Shown: positions 10,515-20,454, counted from the first letter of the stretch. The stretch: 64,000 bases of DNA from Vreelandella sulfidaeris (GCA_007182875.1 AP019514.1:1984001-2048000), one strand, 5' to 3'. Notes: a model not told the origin generated them from the sequence alone. Translations and numbers: made by a program.

Positions 10515-11211
10515 ATGGCAGGATTCGATAAGCGTGTAGCTTCCTATGAAGAAGCAATGGAAGGTATCGAGAGCGGTATGACCGTAATTGCCGGCGGCTT
10601 CGGCCTATGCGGTATTCCCGAGAACCTGATTGCTGAAATCAAACGACGAGGTGTTAAGGACTTGACCGTGGTGTCCAATAACTGCGGTGTTGATGGCTTC
10701 GGCCTCGGGTTGCTTCTTGAAGACCGTCAAATTAGTAAAATTCTCGCTTCGTATGTCGGTGAGAATGCGCTGTTTGAGCAGCAAATGCTTAATAACGAAA
10801 TTGATGTCGTATTGACCCCACAGGGTACCCTGGCCGAAAAATGCGCGCTGGTGGCGCGGGTATTCCCGCCTTTACACCGCTACGGGTTACGGCACGCCGA
10901 TTGGCGAGGGCAAAGAAGTGCGCGTGTTTAATGACCGGCACTATATTCTAGAAGAAGCGATCATTGGTGACTTCGCTATTGTGAAGGGCTGGAAAGCAGA
11001 TCGCTATGGCAATGTGATGTATCGCCATACGGCACAAAATTTTAATCCCATGGCCGCCACCGCTGGGAAAATCACGGTGGTGGAAGTTGAGGAGATCGTT
11101 GAGCCGGGTGAGCTTGAGCCTAGCCAGATCCATACGCCGGGTATTTATGTGGATCGGGTGATTCAAGGCACGTTTGAAAAACGTATTGAAAAACGCACGG
11201 TGCACAGCTAA
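10515..11211 (+). CDS. scoA: 3-oxoacid CoA-transferase subunit A (frameshifted)
   Basis: Alpha subunit of succinyl-CoA:3-ketoacid CoA-transferase, which activates acetoacetate. The family N-terminus [19 protein letters not shown] and the C-terminal [16 protein letters not shown] stretch are clear. The ATG at 10515 follows GCGAGG at a spacing of about 7, so it is preferred to an in-frame ATG at 10500. Two bases are missing in the middle: one in an A-run near 10838 and one in a T-run near 10872; restoring both gives [23 protein letters not shown]. The stop is about 60 bases before scoB, so the two form one operon. Confidence 0.92.
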
Positions 11212-11271
11212 CAGGCACCTATTTCAAACGTCTTACTTGCTTACTCAACGATTCAACAAGAGGTAGTCACC

Positions 11272-11937
11272 ATGGCTTTAACACGCGAACAAATGGCTCA
11301 ACGAGTCGCCCGCGAACTCGAAGATGGATTTTACGTCAACTTGGGCATTGGCATCCCCACGCTGGTGGCCAACTACATTCCTGATGGCATTGATGTCATG
11401 TTGCAATCTGAAAATGGATTGCTCGGGATGGGGCGCTTTCCTACGGAAGATGAGCTTGATCCCGATATGATTAATGCGGGTAAACAAACCGTCACGGCTC
11501 GCCCAGGTGCGGCTATTTTCTCTTCAGCAGAATCCTTTGCGATGATCCGAGGCGGCCATGTCGACCTGACTGTATTGGGTGCTTTTGAAGTAGATCAAGA
11601 GGGCAACATTGCTTCGTGGATGATCCCTGGCAAGTTAATTAAGGGGTATGGGCGGGGCGATGGATCTAGTCGCTGGCGCTGAAAATATTATCTGCACTAT
11701 GACCCACGCTTCTAAGCATGGTGAATCCAAACTATTGGAGAAGTGCGAGTTGCCGTTGACCGGTGCTGGCTGCATCAACCGTGTATTGACGGATTTGGCG
11801 TACCTTGAAATCAAAGACGGTGCCTTTATCCTCAAGGAGTGCGCCCCAGGCGTTAGCGTAGAAGAAATCATCGAAAAACAGCGGGTAAACTGATAGTGCC
11901 CGATCATGTTCCAGAGATGACGTTTGATGCCGTATAA
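11272..11937 (+). CDS. scoB: 3-oxoacid CoA-transferase subunit B (frameshifted)
   Basis: Beta subunit of the same CoA-transferase. It carries the active-site glutamate motif SENGLLGMG, whose Glu forms the enzyme-CoA thioester in this family. A ribosome-binding site (aagaggt) precedes the ATG. Breaks lie near 11648 (an extra G, restoring [13 protein letters not shown]) and near 11878 (an A-run one short), after which the frame continues [12 protein letters not shown] to the stop at 11937. About 222 codons, as expected. With scoA and the 3-hydroxybutyrate dehydrogenase 2 kb downstream it makes a ketone-body or PHB-monomer utilisation locus. Confidence 0.92.
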
Positions 11938-12008
11938 GCCCTGACTGCTCCTAACAAACGAGTAGACAAACCCTGCAGTGAGACGCTAGCTAATTTGCTG
12001 CTAGCGTC

Positions 12009-12778
12009 TCACGCCATTTCGCAGCGTGTATGTTGGGGTAGTAGGACTTCGGCAATGCGCTCATGGTTATCCTCAAACTGCTTTTGGACGAGTGCCAAGC
12101 CGCCGAAGCAGAGACGATGTTCGTCACCATCAGCGAAAACTGTTTTCTGTGGCGTTGAAGGGATAGAAACGATGATCCAGCAACGATGAGACGGTAAAGA
12201 CACCGTTTTGATGCCCCTGAAGGCAGGGCATTCCCACTTCCCTCTAAGCGATGATCCAGGTCAGCCAAGCAATCGCCTAGCTGGCCACAATCATAGCCAA
12301 CATGGTGCAAGCGGGGTCCCATCACCGCCAGCCAAGCCGCCAGAGGGTGGGCATGCTGCAGCTGTTGGTAAAGCGCCCATGACGGCATCGGCCAAGGCCG
12401 ACCGCGGCAGAGTAGGTTATGGCCTTTACAGTCTTGGGGATGTGATTGCTGCACAAGCCCTTCAATGGCTTCTCGGGGTGCCTTGGATAACGTACCTATT
12501 TGCAATTCTGCTAACACCAGCCAGCTACTGCCGTCGCTGGGTGCTAGTAGGTGCACAAGTAGGCCCTTGTCTGCCATGGCGTAATGGCCCATTGAACGAT
12601 AGCCCATGTGGGCTAAATTACCGTTAAGAGCGGTAGCCGAAAAGGGGCCGTAATTCAGCGTCACTAGCGTTAAATACTCGGCCGCGGTCGAAAGCGGCCA
12701 CAACCTCAGTGCGCCGATATCGGGATGTGTGTGTACATAATCAAGCCACAGCTGCTGAACAAACTCCTGGCGCTGCAT
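12009..12778 (-). CDS. DUF1338-like protein (frameshifted)
   Basis: About 255 codons. Segments match what I know of DUF1338/HglS proteins (non-heme metal 2-oxoadipate dioxygenase/decarboxylase fold): GYRSMGHYAMADKGL, LVLAELQIGTLS, and PWPMPSWALYQQL followed by AAWLAVMGPRLHHVGYDC, which fits the segment carrying a metal-ligand His. The first metal His expected in the N-terminal part is not obvious: that region reads LVTLNYGPFSATAL. Breaks lie near 12215 (an extra G) and near 12155 (an extra T); correcting them gives a coherent C-terminus ending HERIAEVLLPQHTRCEMA. The ATG at 12778 is the most compact start. Substrate unknown. Confidence 0.6.
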
Positions 12779-12932
12779 GGTGAACTCCTTGCCTAAAAAC
12801 TGGCACACCTGGCGTGAGCCGTTGAGTAAGTGCTCAGTATAGGCAAGCGAGGACGACAAGGGTTCAACGGCGATTAACGACCTTTTAACGGCACGAGCGT
12901 TTTAACGGCGCGCCTATTTAATGGCCTGGAGA

Positions 12933-13196
12933 TTAAGCGCCGAGTAGCTGCTTACTGCGGACAAATTGATCAAACTCGGTAAAGCCGCCTACATGGGTTT
13001 GGTCAACAAACACCTGCGGTACGGTATGAATGGGTTTGCCTGCTGTTTTGGCGATATCTTCTTTAGTAACGCCCTCAGAAGGCATATCAATATAGCGATA
13101 ACCTTCAATTTTTCCGGCTTTTTCCAACTGGTCGGCAAGGTGTTTCGCACGCACGCAGAATGGGCATGACATCCGGCCAAAAATAACCACGAACAT
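12933..13196 (-). CDS. grxA: Glutaredoxin, GrxA-like
   Basis: An intact 87-residue thiol-disulfide oxidoreductase of the glutaredoxin 1 type. The dithiol active site is CPFC in FGRMSCPFCVRAK, with TVPQVFVDQTHVGG carrying the cis-proline and glutathione-binding region. The ATG at 13196 has a good ribosome-binding site (AAAGGAG, 8-base spacing), while an upstream GTG overlaps that site and is unlikely. It probably reduces ribonucleotide reductase or other disulfides with glutathione; a glutathione reductase gene lies elsewhere in the window (about 60-61.5 kb). Confidence 0.88.
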   Translation of the reverse strand: MFVVIFGRMSCPFCVRAKHLADQLEKAGKIEGYRYIDMPSEGVTKEDIAKTAGKPIHTVPQVFVDQTHVGGFTEFDQFVRSKQLLGA

Positions 13197-13379
13197 AGGT
13201 GGCACTCCTTTACGATAAGCAAAATAAGTTACAGAGTGGCGAGTAACTGAGAGCTAAATAGTAGTTAGCTAGACGATAGCTTACAAATTATTGTGGCTGA
13301 GCAGTGCACGTTTCGCCAATAGCAGCTCACTACTTGGCCCATTAAAGCCTGTTATGACCTAGGGTAAATCTATAAGCCT

Positions 13380-13805
13380 ATGCAAACGCTCACTGCTGAC
13401 GAATATAATTTTCTCGCTGAACTGGCGAAGGCATACCGTGATGTTCATCTGCCTTCTTTGAAACAGAGCGGGAATTGGAACCCGCGTTTAGGGGTCGATG
13501 CGCTATGCTTTCAACACCACAGCGCTAAATGCATGGTGGGTGCGTTGATTACGCCTTGCGAGCTTTGGTTAGTCCTGGTGCCTGAGCAGCACCGTGTGAC
13601 TGAACCGTTGGCAGATTCGCTTACGCTATCACTCCCTTCAGGCGCCTATCGGCTATCCCTTGAGCGGCTGCCTGGCGGATATGAGTTTTATAAACGCGCA
13701 ATTTTGCGCGATTTAAGTGATCTTGGAAGTTTGCAGGAGGCCGCTAGGCTCGCGCAGCAAATGATGGGGCGTTTAATGCAGCCTGCCGAAGAGTCCAATA
13801 TCTAG
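13380..13805 (+). CDS. HybE-like [NiFe]-hydrogenase assembly chaperone, orphan
   Basis: An intact 141-residue protein. NPRLGVDALCF, VGALITPCELWLVLVPE and SLPSGAYRLSLERLPGGYEFYKRAILRDL follow the pattern of HybE/HupJ proteins, which help mature the hydrogenase small subunit. There are no hydrogenase structural or hyp genes in this window, so it looks like an orphan and may do something else. The ATG at 13380 is weakly supported by its ribosome-binding site. It is followed closely by the 16-bp tandem repeat at 13820. Confidence 0.65.
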   Translation: MQTLTADEYNFLAELAKAYRDVHLPSLKQSGNWNPRLGVDALCFQHHSAKCMVGALITPCELWLVLVPEQHRVTEPLADSLTLSLPSGAYRLSLERLPGGYEFYKRAILRDLSDLGSLQEAARLAQQMMGRLMQPAEESNI

Positions 13806-13819
13806 GCATTATGAATCAG

Positions 13820-13883
13820 GCTGACATTGTTTTTAGCTAACATTGTTTTTAGCTAACATTATTTTTAGCTGACATTATTTTTA
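13820..13883. repeat. Four tandem copies of a 16-bp unit
   Basis: Four contiguous 16-base units at 13820-13835, 13836-13851, 13852-13867 and 13868-13883 follow gctRacattRttttta, differing only at two purine positions. The array lies between the hybE-like stop and the 3-hydroxybutyrate dehydrogenase start at 13922. AT-rich phased repeats could be regulatory sites or replication slippage; neither is shown. Confidence 0.85.
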
Positions 13884-13921
13884 AGACACTATCTTCCCTA
13901 CAACAGTAAAAGGAACTGCTT

Positions 13922-14690
13922 ATGACCACCCAAGCCGTTACAACCCCGCGAGTCGCGCTGGTTACCGGAACTAGCAGTGGCATCGGTGCTGCTGTCGTTA
14001 AGCACTTTTGCGCATTAGGCTACCAAGTGCTTGCTGTCGATTTCAATCCGGCCGGCAAAGCCATTGCTGAGCAGGCTGGCGCCGCCTTTTGAAGCTGACT
14101 TGACTGACCCTGACGCCTGTCGCGCGGCGGTGGCCGATGCGGTTAAGCGCTTTGGCGGCGTCGATATATTGGTAAATAATGCTGGCATTCAACATGTTGC
14201 TTCGATTGAGACGTTTCCTGAAGAGAAATGGCGTCAAATTATGGACCTGATGCTCACGGCCCCATTTTGCTTTCTCAAGCGGCATGGCCCCATATGCGTA
14301 AAAGGGCTGGGGTCGGATTGTTAATGTGGCTTCGATACATGCCTGGTGGCTTCACCGGGTAAAGCGGCTTACATCAGTGCCAAGCATGGCATGATTGGAT
14401 TGACCAAAACGGCGGCGTTAGAGGGGTGGGGAACAAGGCATTACGGCTAATGCGGTCTGCCCTGCTTATGTGAAAACCCCGCTGGTGGATAACCAAATTG
14501 CCGATCAGGCTAAATTGCACGGCATGGATGAGCAGGAAGTAATCGAAAAGTCATGCTCAAGCAGGCAGCAATCAAGCGCTTAATCGAGCCTGATGAGGTC
14601 GCACAATTAGTCGTTTATCTAGCCTCCGATGCCGCCGGTGCCGTGACCGGGTCAAGCTTTAATATTGATCTAGGCTGGACAGCGCATTAA
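13922..14690 (+). CDS. bdhA: 3-hydroxybutyrate dehydrogenase (frameshifted)
   Basis: Short-chain dehydrogenase that oxidises 3-hydroxybutyrate to acetoacetate with NAD. The cofactor motif is [17 protein letters not shown] follows, and the catalytic tyrosine-lysine pair lies in AAYISAKHG. The C-terminal [11 protein letters not shown] ending is typical of this subfamily. At least four homopolymer breaks occur (near 14090, 14268, 14315 and 14430-14555), so no frame covers more than about 100 codons, but the residues are colinear across all frames. Product acetoacetate would feed scoAB 2.5 kb upstream. Confidence 0.88.
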
Positions 14691-14702
14691 GCCAGCCTCT
14701 AT

Positions 14703-14734
14703 CCCCACCATGAACATTTATTAGTTTGGTGGGG
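14703..14734. terminator. Hairpin between convergent bdhA and response-regulator genes
   Basis: CCCCACCA (14703-14710) pairs with TGGTGGGG (14727-14734). It lies between two convergent stops (14690 on plus, 14739 on minus) and probably terminates both. Confidence 0.65.
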
Positions 14735-14738
14735 GTGA

Positions 14739-15301
14739 CTAACTCGAGACCTTAACAAACGGCCTAGCGGCGTACGGGGCGTTTTGTAATTTGCGCTGCA
14801 GGGTCCGGCGATGCATGCCCAATGCCCGAGCAGTCGCCGATATATTGCCATCGTGTTCCTGAAGGACTTTCTGAATATGTTCCCAGGTAATGCGGTTAAT
14901 CGAAGGCGGGTTATCAGCCAGCTCGATATCCGGATCGCCACTCTGGCGCTCAAACGCGATTAATACATCGTCTGCATCCACCGGTTTACACAGGTAATTG
15001 ACGGCGCCGAGTTTAATCGCCTCAACCGCTGTGGCAATGCTGGAGTAGCCTGTTAACACCACGATGCGACAGTGCGGCGAGGTGGTCAGCAACTCAGGAA
15101 GCAGCTTTAAACCTGAGCTGTTCTCCAGTTTCAGGTCAAGGGTCGCCATGGAAGGTGAATACTGCGCGGCCATCGTCAGGGCTTGCTCTGCATCATGGGC
15201 GACGATCACTTCATACCCGCGACGCGTTAGGGCACGACTCAGCACATGGCAAAAACTTCGTCGTCATCAATGATCAGCAGGCGTTCTTCTCGCGTTTGCA
15301 T
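14739..15301 (-). CDS. RegA/PrrA/RoxR-type response regulator (one frameshift)
   Basis: A two-domain response regulator of about 187 residues. The receiver has the acidic pocket IIDDDEVF, the phospho-acceptor Asp in ATLDLKLENSSGL and the conserved Lys in CKPVDA. The C-terminus is a Fis-like helix-turn-helix (HDGNISATARALGMHRRTLQRKL), which with the short length is diagnostic of the redox-responsive RegA/ActR/PrrA/RoxR group. The frame breaks near 15244, where a C is missing after EVFA. The start is the ATG at 15301. It follows the RegB-like kinase with a gap of about 44 bases. Confidence 0.9.
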
Positions 15302-15344
15302 GATGTCCTCAATCTATTGCTGGAGGTGCTTAGGACGGCCGCGT

Positions 15345-16610
15345 TTAAATAGGCGCCGCGCAGCGAGGTAGCTTAACTTCTGTTAGCGTACCTCCTTCGG
15401 GGTGATTATACAGGCTTACACCGCCTCCTAAGCGATTGATGGTGGCATGCGTTAAAAACAGGCCGATCCCCATACCTTTGCTTTTAGTGGAGATAAAGGT
15501 TTCACCAAGCTGATCAGCAATTGACATGGCGACACCTGGGCCGTGATCTCGAATATCAATGACTACGCTTTCATCTTGCCAGTCTAAGCGAATGGCAATC
15601 TGTTCAGGATTAGCGTCGGCTGCGTTGTTGAGCAGATTGGTCAATGCTTGGTCAAGTGTGGCGTCTACTGCCAGCCATGGTTTTCCACGTTTTCCGCCAC
15701 GTCAAAACGATGGCTCACATCAGGTCGTAGCACTAGCCAGCGCTGGACAACCCTGCTAGCCATACTTCTGCATCAAGCACTTCAGGCTCGGCCATTCGCC
15801 TTCGATCAGCGTTAGAAACTAAATTTTGCAGGCGAGATTTGCATACATCTACCTGCTGGCGCAGTAAATTAATGTCCTGGTCAAGCGGTGAGTCAGCAGG
15901 TGCGTCGGCCTGCATTTCCTTGAGTAGCACCGCCATGGTCGAAAGGGAGTGCCCAATTCGTGAGCAGTGCCCGCAGCTTGGGTAGCCACCGCCAACACCT
16001 GTTCATTGCGTAACGCGGCTTCCCTTGTTCGAGATAGCGCCTGGTCACGGCTACGTAGCGCGTGGGCCATTTTGTAGATAAAAACGTTACCAGGCCTGCT
16101 GAAAGACCGAAGTTTAGCCACATCCCTAATATGTGTAGGCTTAAGGGGCTATCGCTATTGATATGGCCCAGCTGTGGGATGGGGTAATAGGCAAACATTA
16201 AAAGGTATATCCCGCCATAGAGCACGCGGCAATGATCCAGGCGTGGCGCCAGGGCAGGGTGGCGGCAGCGATAGTCACCGGCACCAAGTAGTAAGTAATA
16301 AACGGGTTGGTAGAGCCGCCCGAAAAATAAAATAGCAGCGTTAAACCGGTAATGTCGGCGAGTAAATGCAGCAAGTACTCAAGGTGGGTAACGGCGCGTG
16401 GCCGCCCCAGCCGCCACCAGGTAGCAATATTAAGCACGCCCATCGCTATCACAACGCTTACCACGGCAATGACCGGCAAATCGAAGGCAAGCAGCTCAAT
16501 ACCAACAATAATGGCCAGTAAAAAACCTGTCCAAGTGATGCCGCGCACGATAGTGAGCCGCACTAAGTTGCGGTTGGGCGTGGAGAGGGAAGGGGCAAAG
16601 CGGTTGCCAT
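15345..16610 (-). CDS. RegB/PrrB/RoxS-type redox sensor histidine kinase (frameshifted)
   Basis: A membrane histidine kinase with about six transmembrane segments. SGGSTNPFI contains the GGxxNPF motif that binds quinone in RegB. The H-box is AAGTAHELGTPL, and a cysteine in QQVDVCKSRLQNL sits where RegB has its redox-active Cys. The ATPase domain shows NLLNNAADA, DHGPGV and GMGIGLFL. It should sense respiratory quinone state and phosphorylate the adjacent regulator. Breaks occur near 16588, 16210, 16085, 15940, 15750 and 15670. The ATG at 16610 lies 7 bases after the stop of the upstream membrane-protein gene. Confidence 0.9.
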
Positions 16611-16617
16611 AATGAGC

Positions 16618-17034
16618 TTACTTCGTTTTGGCTTTAAAGCCGTGAATGACAAACTTGATAAACAGGGTCATAACGTAAGTCGTCCAACCCGCGGTAGCCA
16701 GAATATTGAACAGCAGCATCTTGGGTGGAAGCCACGCGCTGCCCAGTAGGGCTTCAAGCATGATGTGAAAGAACATCGCCAGGAGCAACGGCAGGGCGAG
16801 AATATGAATCCACATATCGGTTCGCCGTTTGCGGATATGGTAGCGCGCCAGTAAATAACGCAGTGGCCGATGTGCCCAACAGAAAACCACCAAGGCGCCA
16901 ATGGCCAATAGGCTGGCGAGAGAGGGTTCCGTGCTACCGATGTGGACGGAAAGTGAAATCGACCAAGCGAGGCTTAGCCACATCAGCCCTTCCAAGCTGG
17001 CAATAATATCCGCATAGCGTCGCACGTTCTGCAT
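16618..17034 (-). CDS. Small integral membrane protein of unknown function, first gene of the RegBA operon
   Basis: An unbroken frame encoding about 138 residues from the ATG at 17034; the frame is open to 17103 and a start there is possible. Four hydrophobic segments are visible (around residues 15-35, 41-58, 75-92 and 103-125), with a basic loop RYHIRKRRTD between the second and third and a lysine-rich C-terminus. I do not recognise the family. Its stop is 7 bases from the RegB-like start, so it is probably translationally coupled to the kinase and may serve the redox-sensing system. Confidence 0.7.
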   Translation of the reverse strand: MQNVRRYADIIASLEGLMWLSLAWSISLSVHIGSTEPSLASLLAIGALVVFCWAHRPLRYLLARYHIRKRRTDMWIHILALPLLLAMFFHIMLEALLGSAWLPPKMLLFNILATAGWTTYVMTLFIKFVIHGFKAKTK

Positions 17035-17201
17035 AAATGACCGGACCCTTACCGCAAAAGAATAACAATGTAAAAGTGCCGCCATGATACGACAATTGGA
17101 CAATGCTGTGGTGGCTCACGTAGCGGATTTATCCAATCACGCAATTGCGTATACTGTGCACACTGTTTTGGATCCGACTTAACTTCAGTACAGGAATTGC
17201 C

Positions 17202-18232
17202 GTGGACACTGTGACACTGATACGCCCCGATGATTGGCATCTTCACTTACGCGACGATGAAGCGCTAAAAGCGGTGGTAGGCCATACCGCCGCTCAAATG
17301 GGGCGCGCCATTATTATGCCCAATCTCACCCCGCCGATTACCACAACGGCCCAGGCGCTTGAATATCGTCAGCGTATTCTTGATGCCTTACCAGCGGGAA
17401 GTGCTTTTGAGCCTTTGATGGTTTTATACCTTACCGATACCACTCCGCCGGAAGAAATTGAGCGCGCAGCACAGAGTGGCATTGTGAAAGCGGTGAAGCT
17501 TTACCCAGCCGGGGCCACAACGAATTCTGACTCAGGTGTCACTGACTTGGCCCATTGCGATGCCACCATTGCCATGATGGTGAAGGTGGGTATGCCCTGT
17601 TGGTCCATGGGAGGTTACCCATGCCGAGATCGATATTTTCGACCGCGAAGCGGTGTTTATCGAAAAAGTGATGAAGCCGTTGCTGGCGCGCCACCCGGCC
17701 TGAAAGTGGTATTTGAACATATCACTACCCAGCAAGCGGCGGAGTTTGTCGCGCAAGCACCGGACAATGTGGCAGCCACCATTACCGCCCATCATTTGCT
17801 GTTTAATCGCAATAAAATGCTGGTCGGGGCATTCGCCCGCACTATTACTGCCTGCCTGTTCTTAAGCGCGAGCAGCATCGTCAGGCGTTACTAAAAGCGG
17901 CTACTAGCGGTAGTCACAAGTTCTTTTAGGTACCGACAGCGCCCCTCACTCGCAAGGTGCGAAAGAGTCAAGCTGTGGCTGTGCCGGTGCTTATACAGCG
18001 CCTGCGGCCATTGAGCTTTACGCGACTGCTTTCGATGAAATGAATGCCCTGGACAAACTGGAAGCGTTTGCCAGTCTTAACGGGCCGCGTTTTTATGGGC
18101 TCCCGCCTAATACAGAAAGCATAACGTTGGAACGACGTGAATGGCGGCTACCGGAAAGCTATCCCTATGCTCAGGAGAGAAAATTGTTCCGCTATTGGCG
18201 GGGAGTCGCTAGGCTGGGCCATTAAGGCATAG
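17202..18232 (+). CDS. pyrC: Dihydroorotase (frameshifted)
   Basis: Zinc enzyme of pyrimidine synthesis that interconverts carbamoyl-aspartate and dihydroorotate. The metal-binding motif DDWHLHLRD is near the N-terminus, and [16 protein letters not shown] contains the carbamylated lysine. [19 protein letters not shown] and [21 protein letters not shown] follow. The GTG at 17202 puts the motif at the usual distance. Breaks lie near 17602 (restoring MPLLVHGEV), near 17838 (VGGIRPH), near 17918 and near 18187; the last moves the stop to 18232. About 344 codons, normal. It is divergent from the membrane-protein gene. Confidence 0.93.
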
Positions 18233-18317
18233 CTCGCGTATGGGTTGATAGTTGATCGAACCCGCTGACATACGTTGTCAGCGGGTATTGTTAATACGGA
18301 AAACAAACGTTCAACTG

Positions 18318-19024
18318 CTAACCATGGCTAAGCTGTTTAAGCATTTGATCGACCATTCGCGACGAGTGATCGGCAGCCACTTCCAAAAACTCATCAAAGG
18401 AAAGGTGATTGTCGCCGCTGCCTGGGATATCCGAGAGTGCGCGGATAACCACGAACGGGCACTGGTAGAGATAGCAGGCCTGAGCAATCGCGGCGCCTTC
18501 CATTTCCACGGCAAGCATGGTGGGAAATTGCGCCCGAGTTGCTTCTACTCGCGCTGGGTCAGCCATAAAGGCGTCTCCCGTGGCGATCAGCCCTTCGCGC
18601 ACCTGGACTTCCCTAATGTAGCAATTGCCTTACGCGCGATGTCTCGCAGTGCTGGGTCGGCCAGATAGGCGGCAGGCATTCCTGGCACCTGGCCTAACTC
18701 ATAACCAAACACCACGGCGTCAACATCGTGATGGCGCACTTCATCAGAGATGATCACATCGCCAATGGTTAAATCGGTGGCAAACCCACCGGCTGATCCG
18801 GTGTTGATAATGGCGTCTGGCTGATGGCGCTCTAATAAAATAGCAGTGCCCACCGCTGCGTTGACTTTACCGATTCCTGACTGCAGCACAATGACCTCAA
18901 GGCCATAGCGTGTGCCGGTATGGAATACAAACCCCGCATGCTCATAGCGCTGGGGAGTGTCTAGCTGTTCCACTAAGGTGCTTACTTCCTGCGCCATTGC
19001 GCCAATAATACCAATACGCTTCAC
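18318..19024 (-). CDS. mtnN: 5'-Methylthioadenosine/S-adenosylhomocysteine nucleosidase (one frameshift)
   Basis: Hydrolyses methylthioadenosine and S-adenosylhomocysteine to adenine plus the thio-sugar. The catalytic Glu near the N-terminus is in IGAMAQEVSTLVEQL, VEMEGAAIAQACY binds the ribose, and the catalytic Asp is in IRALSDIPGSGDNHLSF. The frame breaks near 18598; joining gives ATLGEVQVREGLIATGDAF. The GTG at 19024 is spaced well from AGGAG, while an ATG at 19042 overlaps that site, so 19024 is preferred. About 235 codons. It is followed downstream by pyrC in convergent orientation. Confidence 0.93.
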
Positions 19025-19063
19025 TGCGCCATGCTCCTGCATAAAAGAATAAAAATATATGAA

Positions 19064-19934
19064 TCAGGCGTGATCCATAGGCGCTAAATCGTGCTGCTCA
19101 GCGGCTTCCAGGGTGTTTTCCAACAGAGTGGCAACGGTCATCGGGCCAACGCCTCCTGGGACGGAGTGATAAAGCTGGCGCGTTCGGCAGCGATGGCAAA
19201 ATCAAGGTCACCTTTAATGTGCCATCCTCTTGGCGGTTGATGCCGACATCAATCACGATAGCCCCTGGCTTAATCCATTCCCCTTGGACGATGCCCGGCT
19301 TGCCGACAGCCACGACCAGAATGTCGGCGCGGCTAACGTGGTCTTTGAGGTTATGGGTGAAGCGGTGGCATACGGTGGTTGTGCACCCGGCCAGCATCAG
19401 TTCAAGCGCCATAGGGCGGCCGACAATGTTAGAAGCGCCCACCACGGTGGCGTCCAAGCCCCGTAGCGCTATATCGCTCTGTTCTAGTAGCGTCATAATC
19501 CCTTTAGGGGTACAGGGCCGCAGGGCGGGCATGCGTTGCGCTAAGCGCCCGATGTTATAAGGGTGAAAGCCATCCACATCCTTGTCGGGGCGGATGCGTT
19601 CTAAAATGGGCTCTGCATCCAGGTGTTTAGGCAATGGCAGTTGAACCAATATGCCATCGACGGCAGGATCGCTATTGAGCTGGTCAACAAGTGCCTCCAG
19701 ATCATGCTGTGAGGTTGTTGTCGGCAGGGCATGCTGAAAGGAAAGAATGCCTGCCTGCTCGCAGGCACGGTGCTTATTATTGACATAGACTTGAGAGGCG
19801 GGATCGTCCCCGACCACAACCACGGCTAGTCCCGGTGCCCGTCCGCCTGCTTGACGGCGTGCGACGATCTTTTCGGCAACCTGTTGGCGGACAGTAGCAG
19901 CGATGGCTTTGCCATCGATTAGTTGGGCGGTCAT
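19064..19934 (-). CDS. folD: Bifunctional methylenetetrahydrofolate dehydrogenase/cyclohydrolase (frameshifted)
   Basis: Converts 5,10-methylene-THF to 10-formyl-THF. Conserved motifs are [21 protein letters not shown] with the catalytic Lys, [31 protein letters not shown], the Rossmann [17 protein letters not shown] and the C-terminal [22 protein letters not shown]. The last segment is reached only by correcting breaks near 19213 and 19166, which moves the stop to 19064. About 290 codons. It supplies the folate one-carbon pool that also receives glycine-cleavage carbon. Confidence 0.93.
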
Positions 19935-20136
19935 TTACTGGAATCCCTGTGGACGTTGAAAGGGCAGTGCCAGACGTTCATCTAAAGCACTTTAATAGCA
20001 GTAATTTTCGCACGCTAGGGCATCCAGGCAAAGTGCCTTCACTAACAATCACTTTAATGGTTGACTTTAAAATTAAAAATAGTAATATATGCCTCGCTTG
20101 AGACGGGCCATGCGGTAGCGTCTAGGGTGATAAAAT

Positions 20137-20213
20137 CGGGATGTAGCGCAGCCTGGTAGCGCGCCTGCTTTGGGAGCAGGATGTCGGGGGTTCGAATCCC
20201 TCCATCCCGACCA
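20137..20213 (+). tRNA. tRNA-Pro (TGG)
   Basis: A full cloverleaf with acceptor CGGGATG pairing CATCCCG, anticodon stem CCTGC/GCAGG and loop TTTGGGA giving anticodon TGG (20171-20173). The T-arm GGTTCGAATCC is canonical and CCA is encoded. It reads CCN proline codons and is first of a four-tRNA cluster. Confidence 0.96.
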
Positions 20214-20302
20214 CACCTAACGCGAAAGGTAGTAGTTTGCTTTTCCAAGCTTTGGTTGTGGTCTAGTGCTCATCAGTATTCGTATCTTCTGAATGCTTTT
20301 GT

Positions 20303-20379
20303 GCGCCCATAGCTCAACCGGATAGAGCAACGGCCTTCTAAGCCGTAGGTTGCGGGTTCGATTCCTGCTGGGCGTGCCA
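20303..20379 (+). tRNA. tRNA-Arg (TCT)
   Basis: Acceptor GCGCCCA pairs with TGGGCGT; anticodon stem ACGGC/GCCGT has loop CTTCTAA with anticodon TCT (20337-20339). T-arm GGTTCGATTCC and encoded CCA are present. It reads AGA/AGG arginine codons. Confidence 0.95.
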
Positions 20380-20454
20380 TCTAATTCAGTGGTAACAACC
20401 TGTCAGAATCCTATCTTCAAGCACGTACTGCTTGTTTTTCGTAAGATTGTCTAT

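Noticed and set aside
13820-13883. CRISPR-like array
   Set aside because: The 16-bp units are directly contiguous with no spacers, and no cas genes are present in the window.
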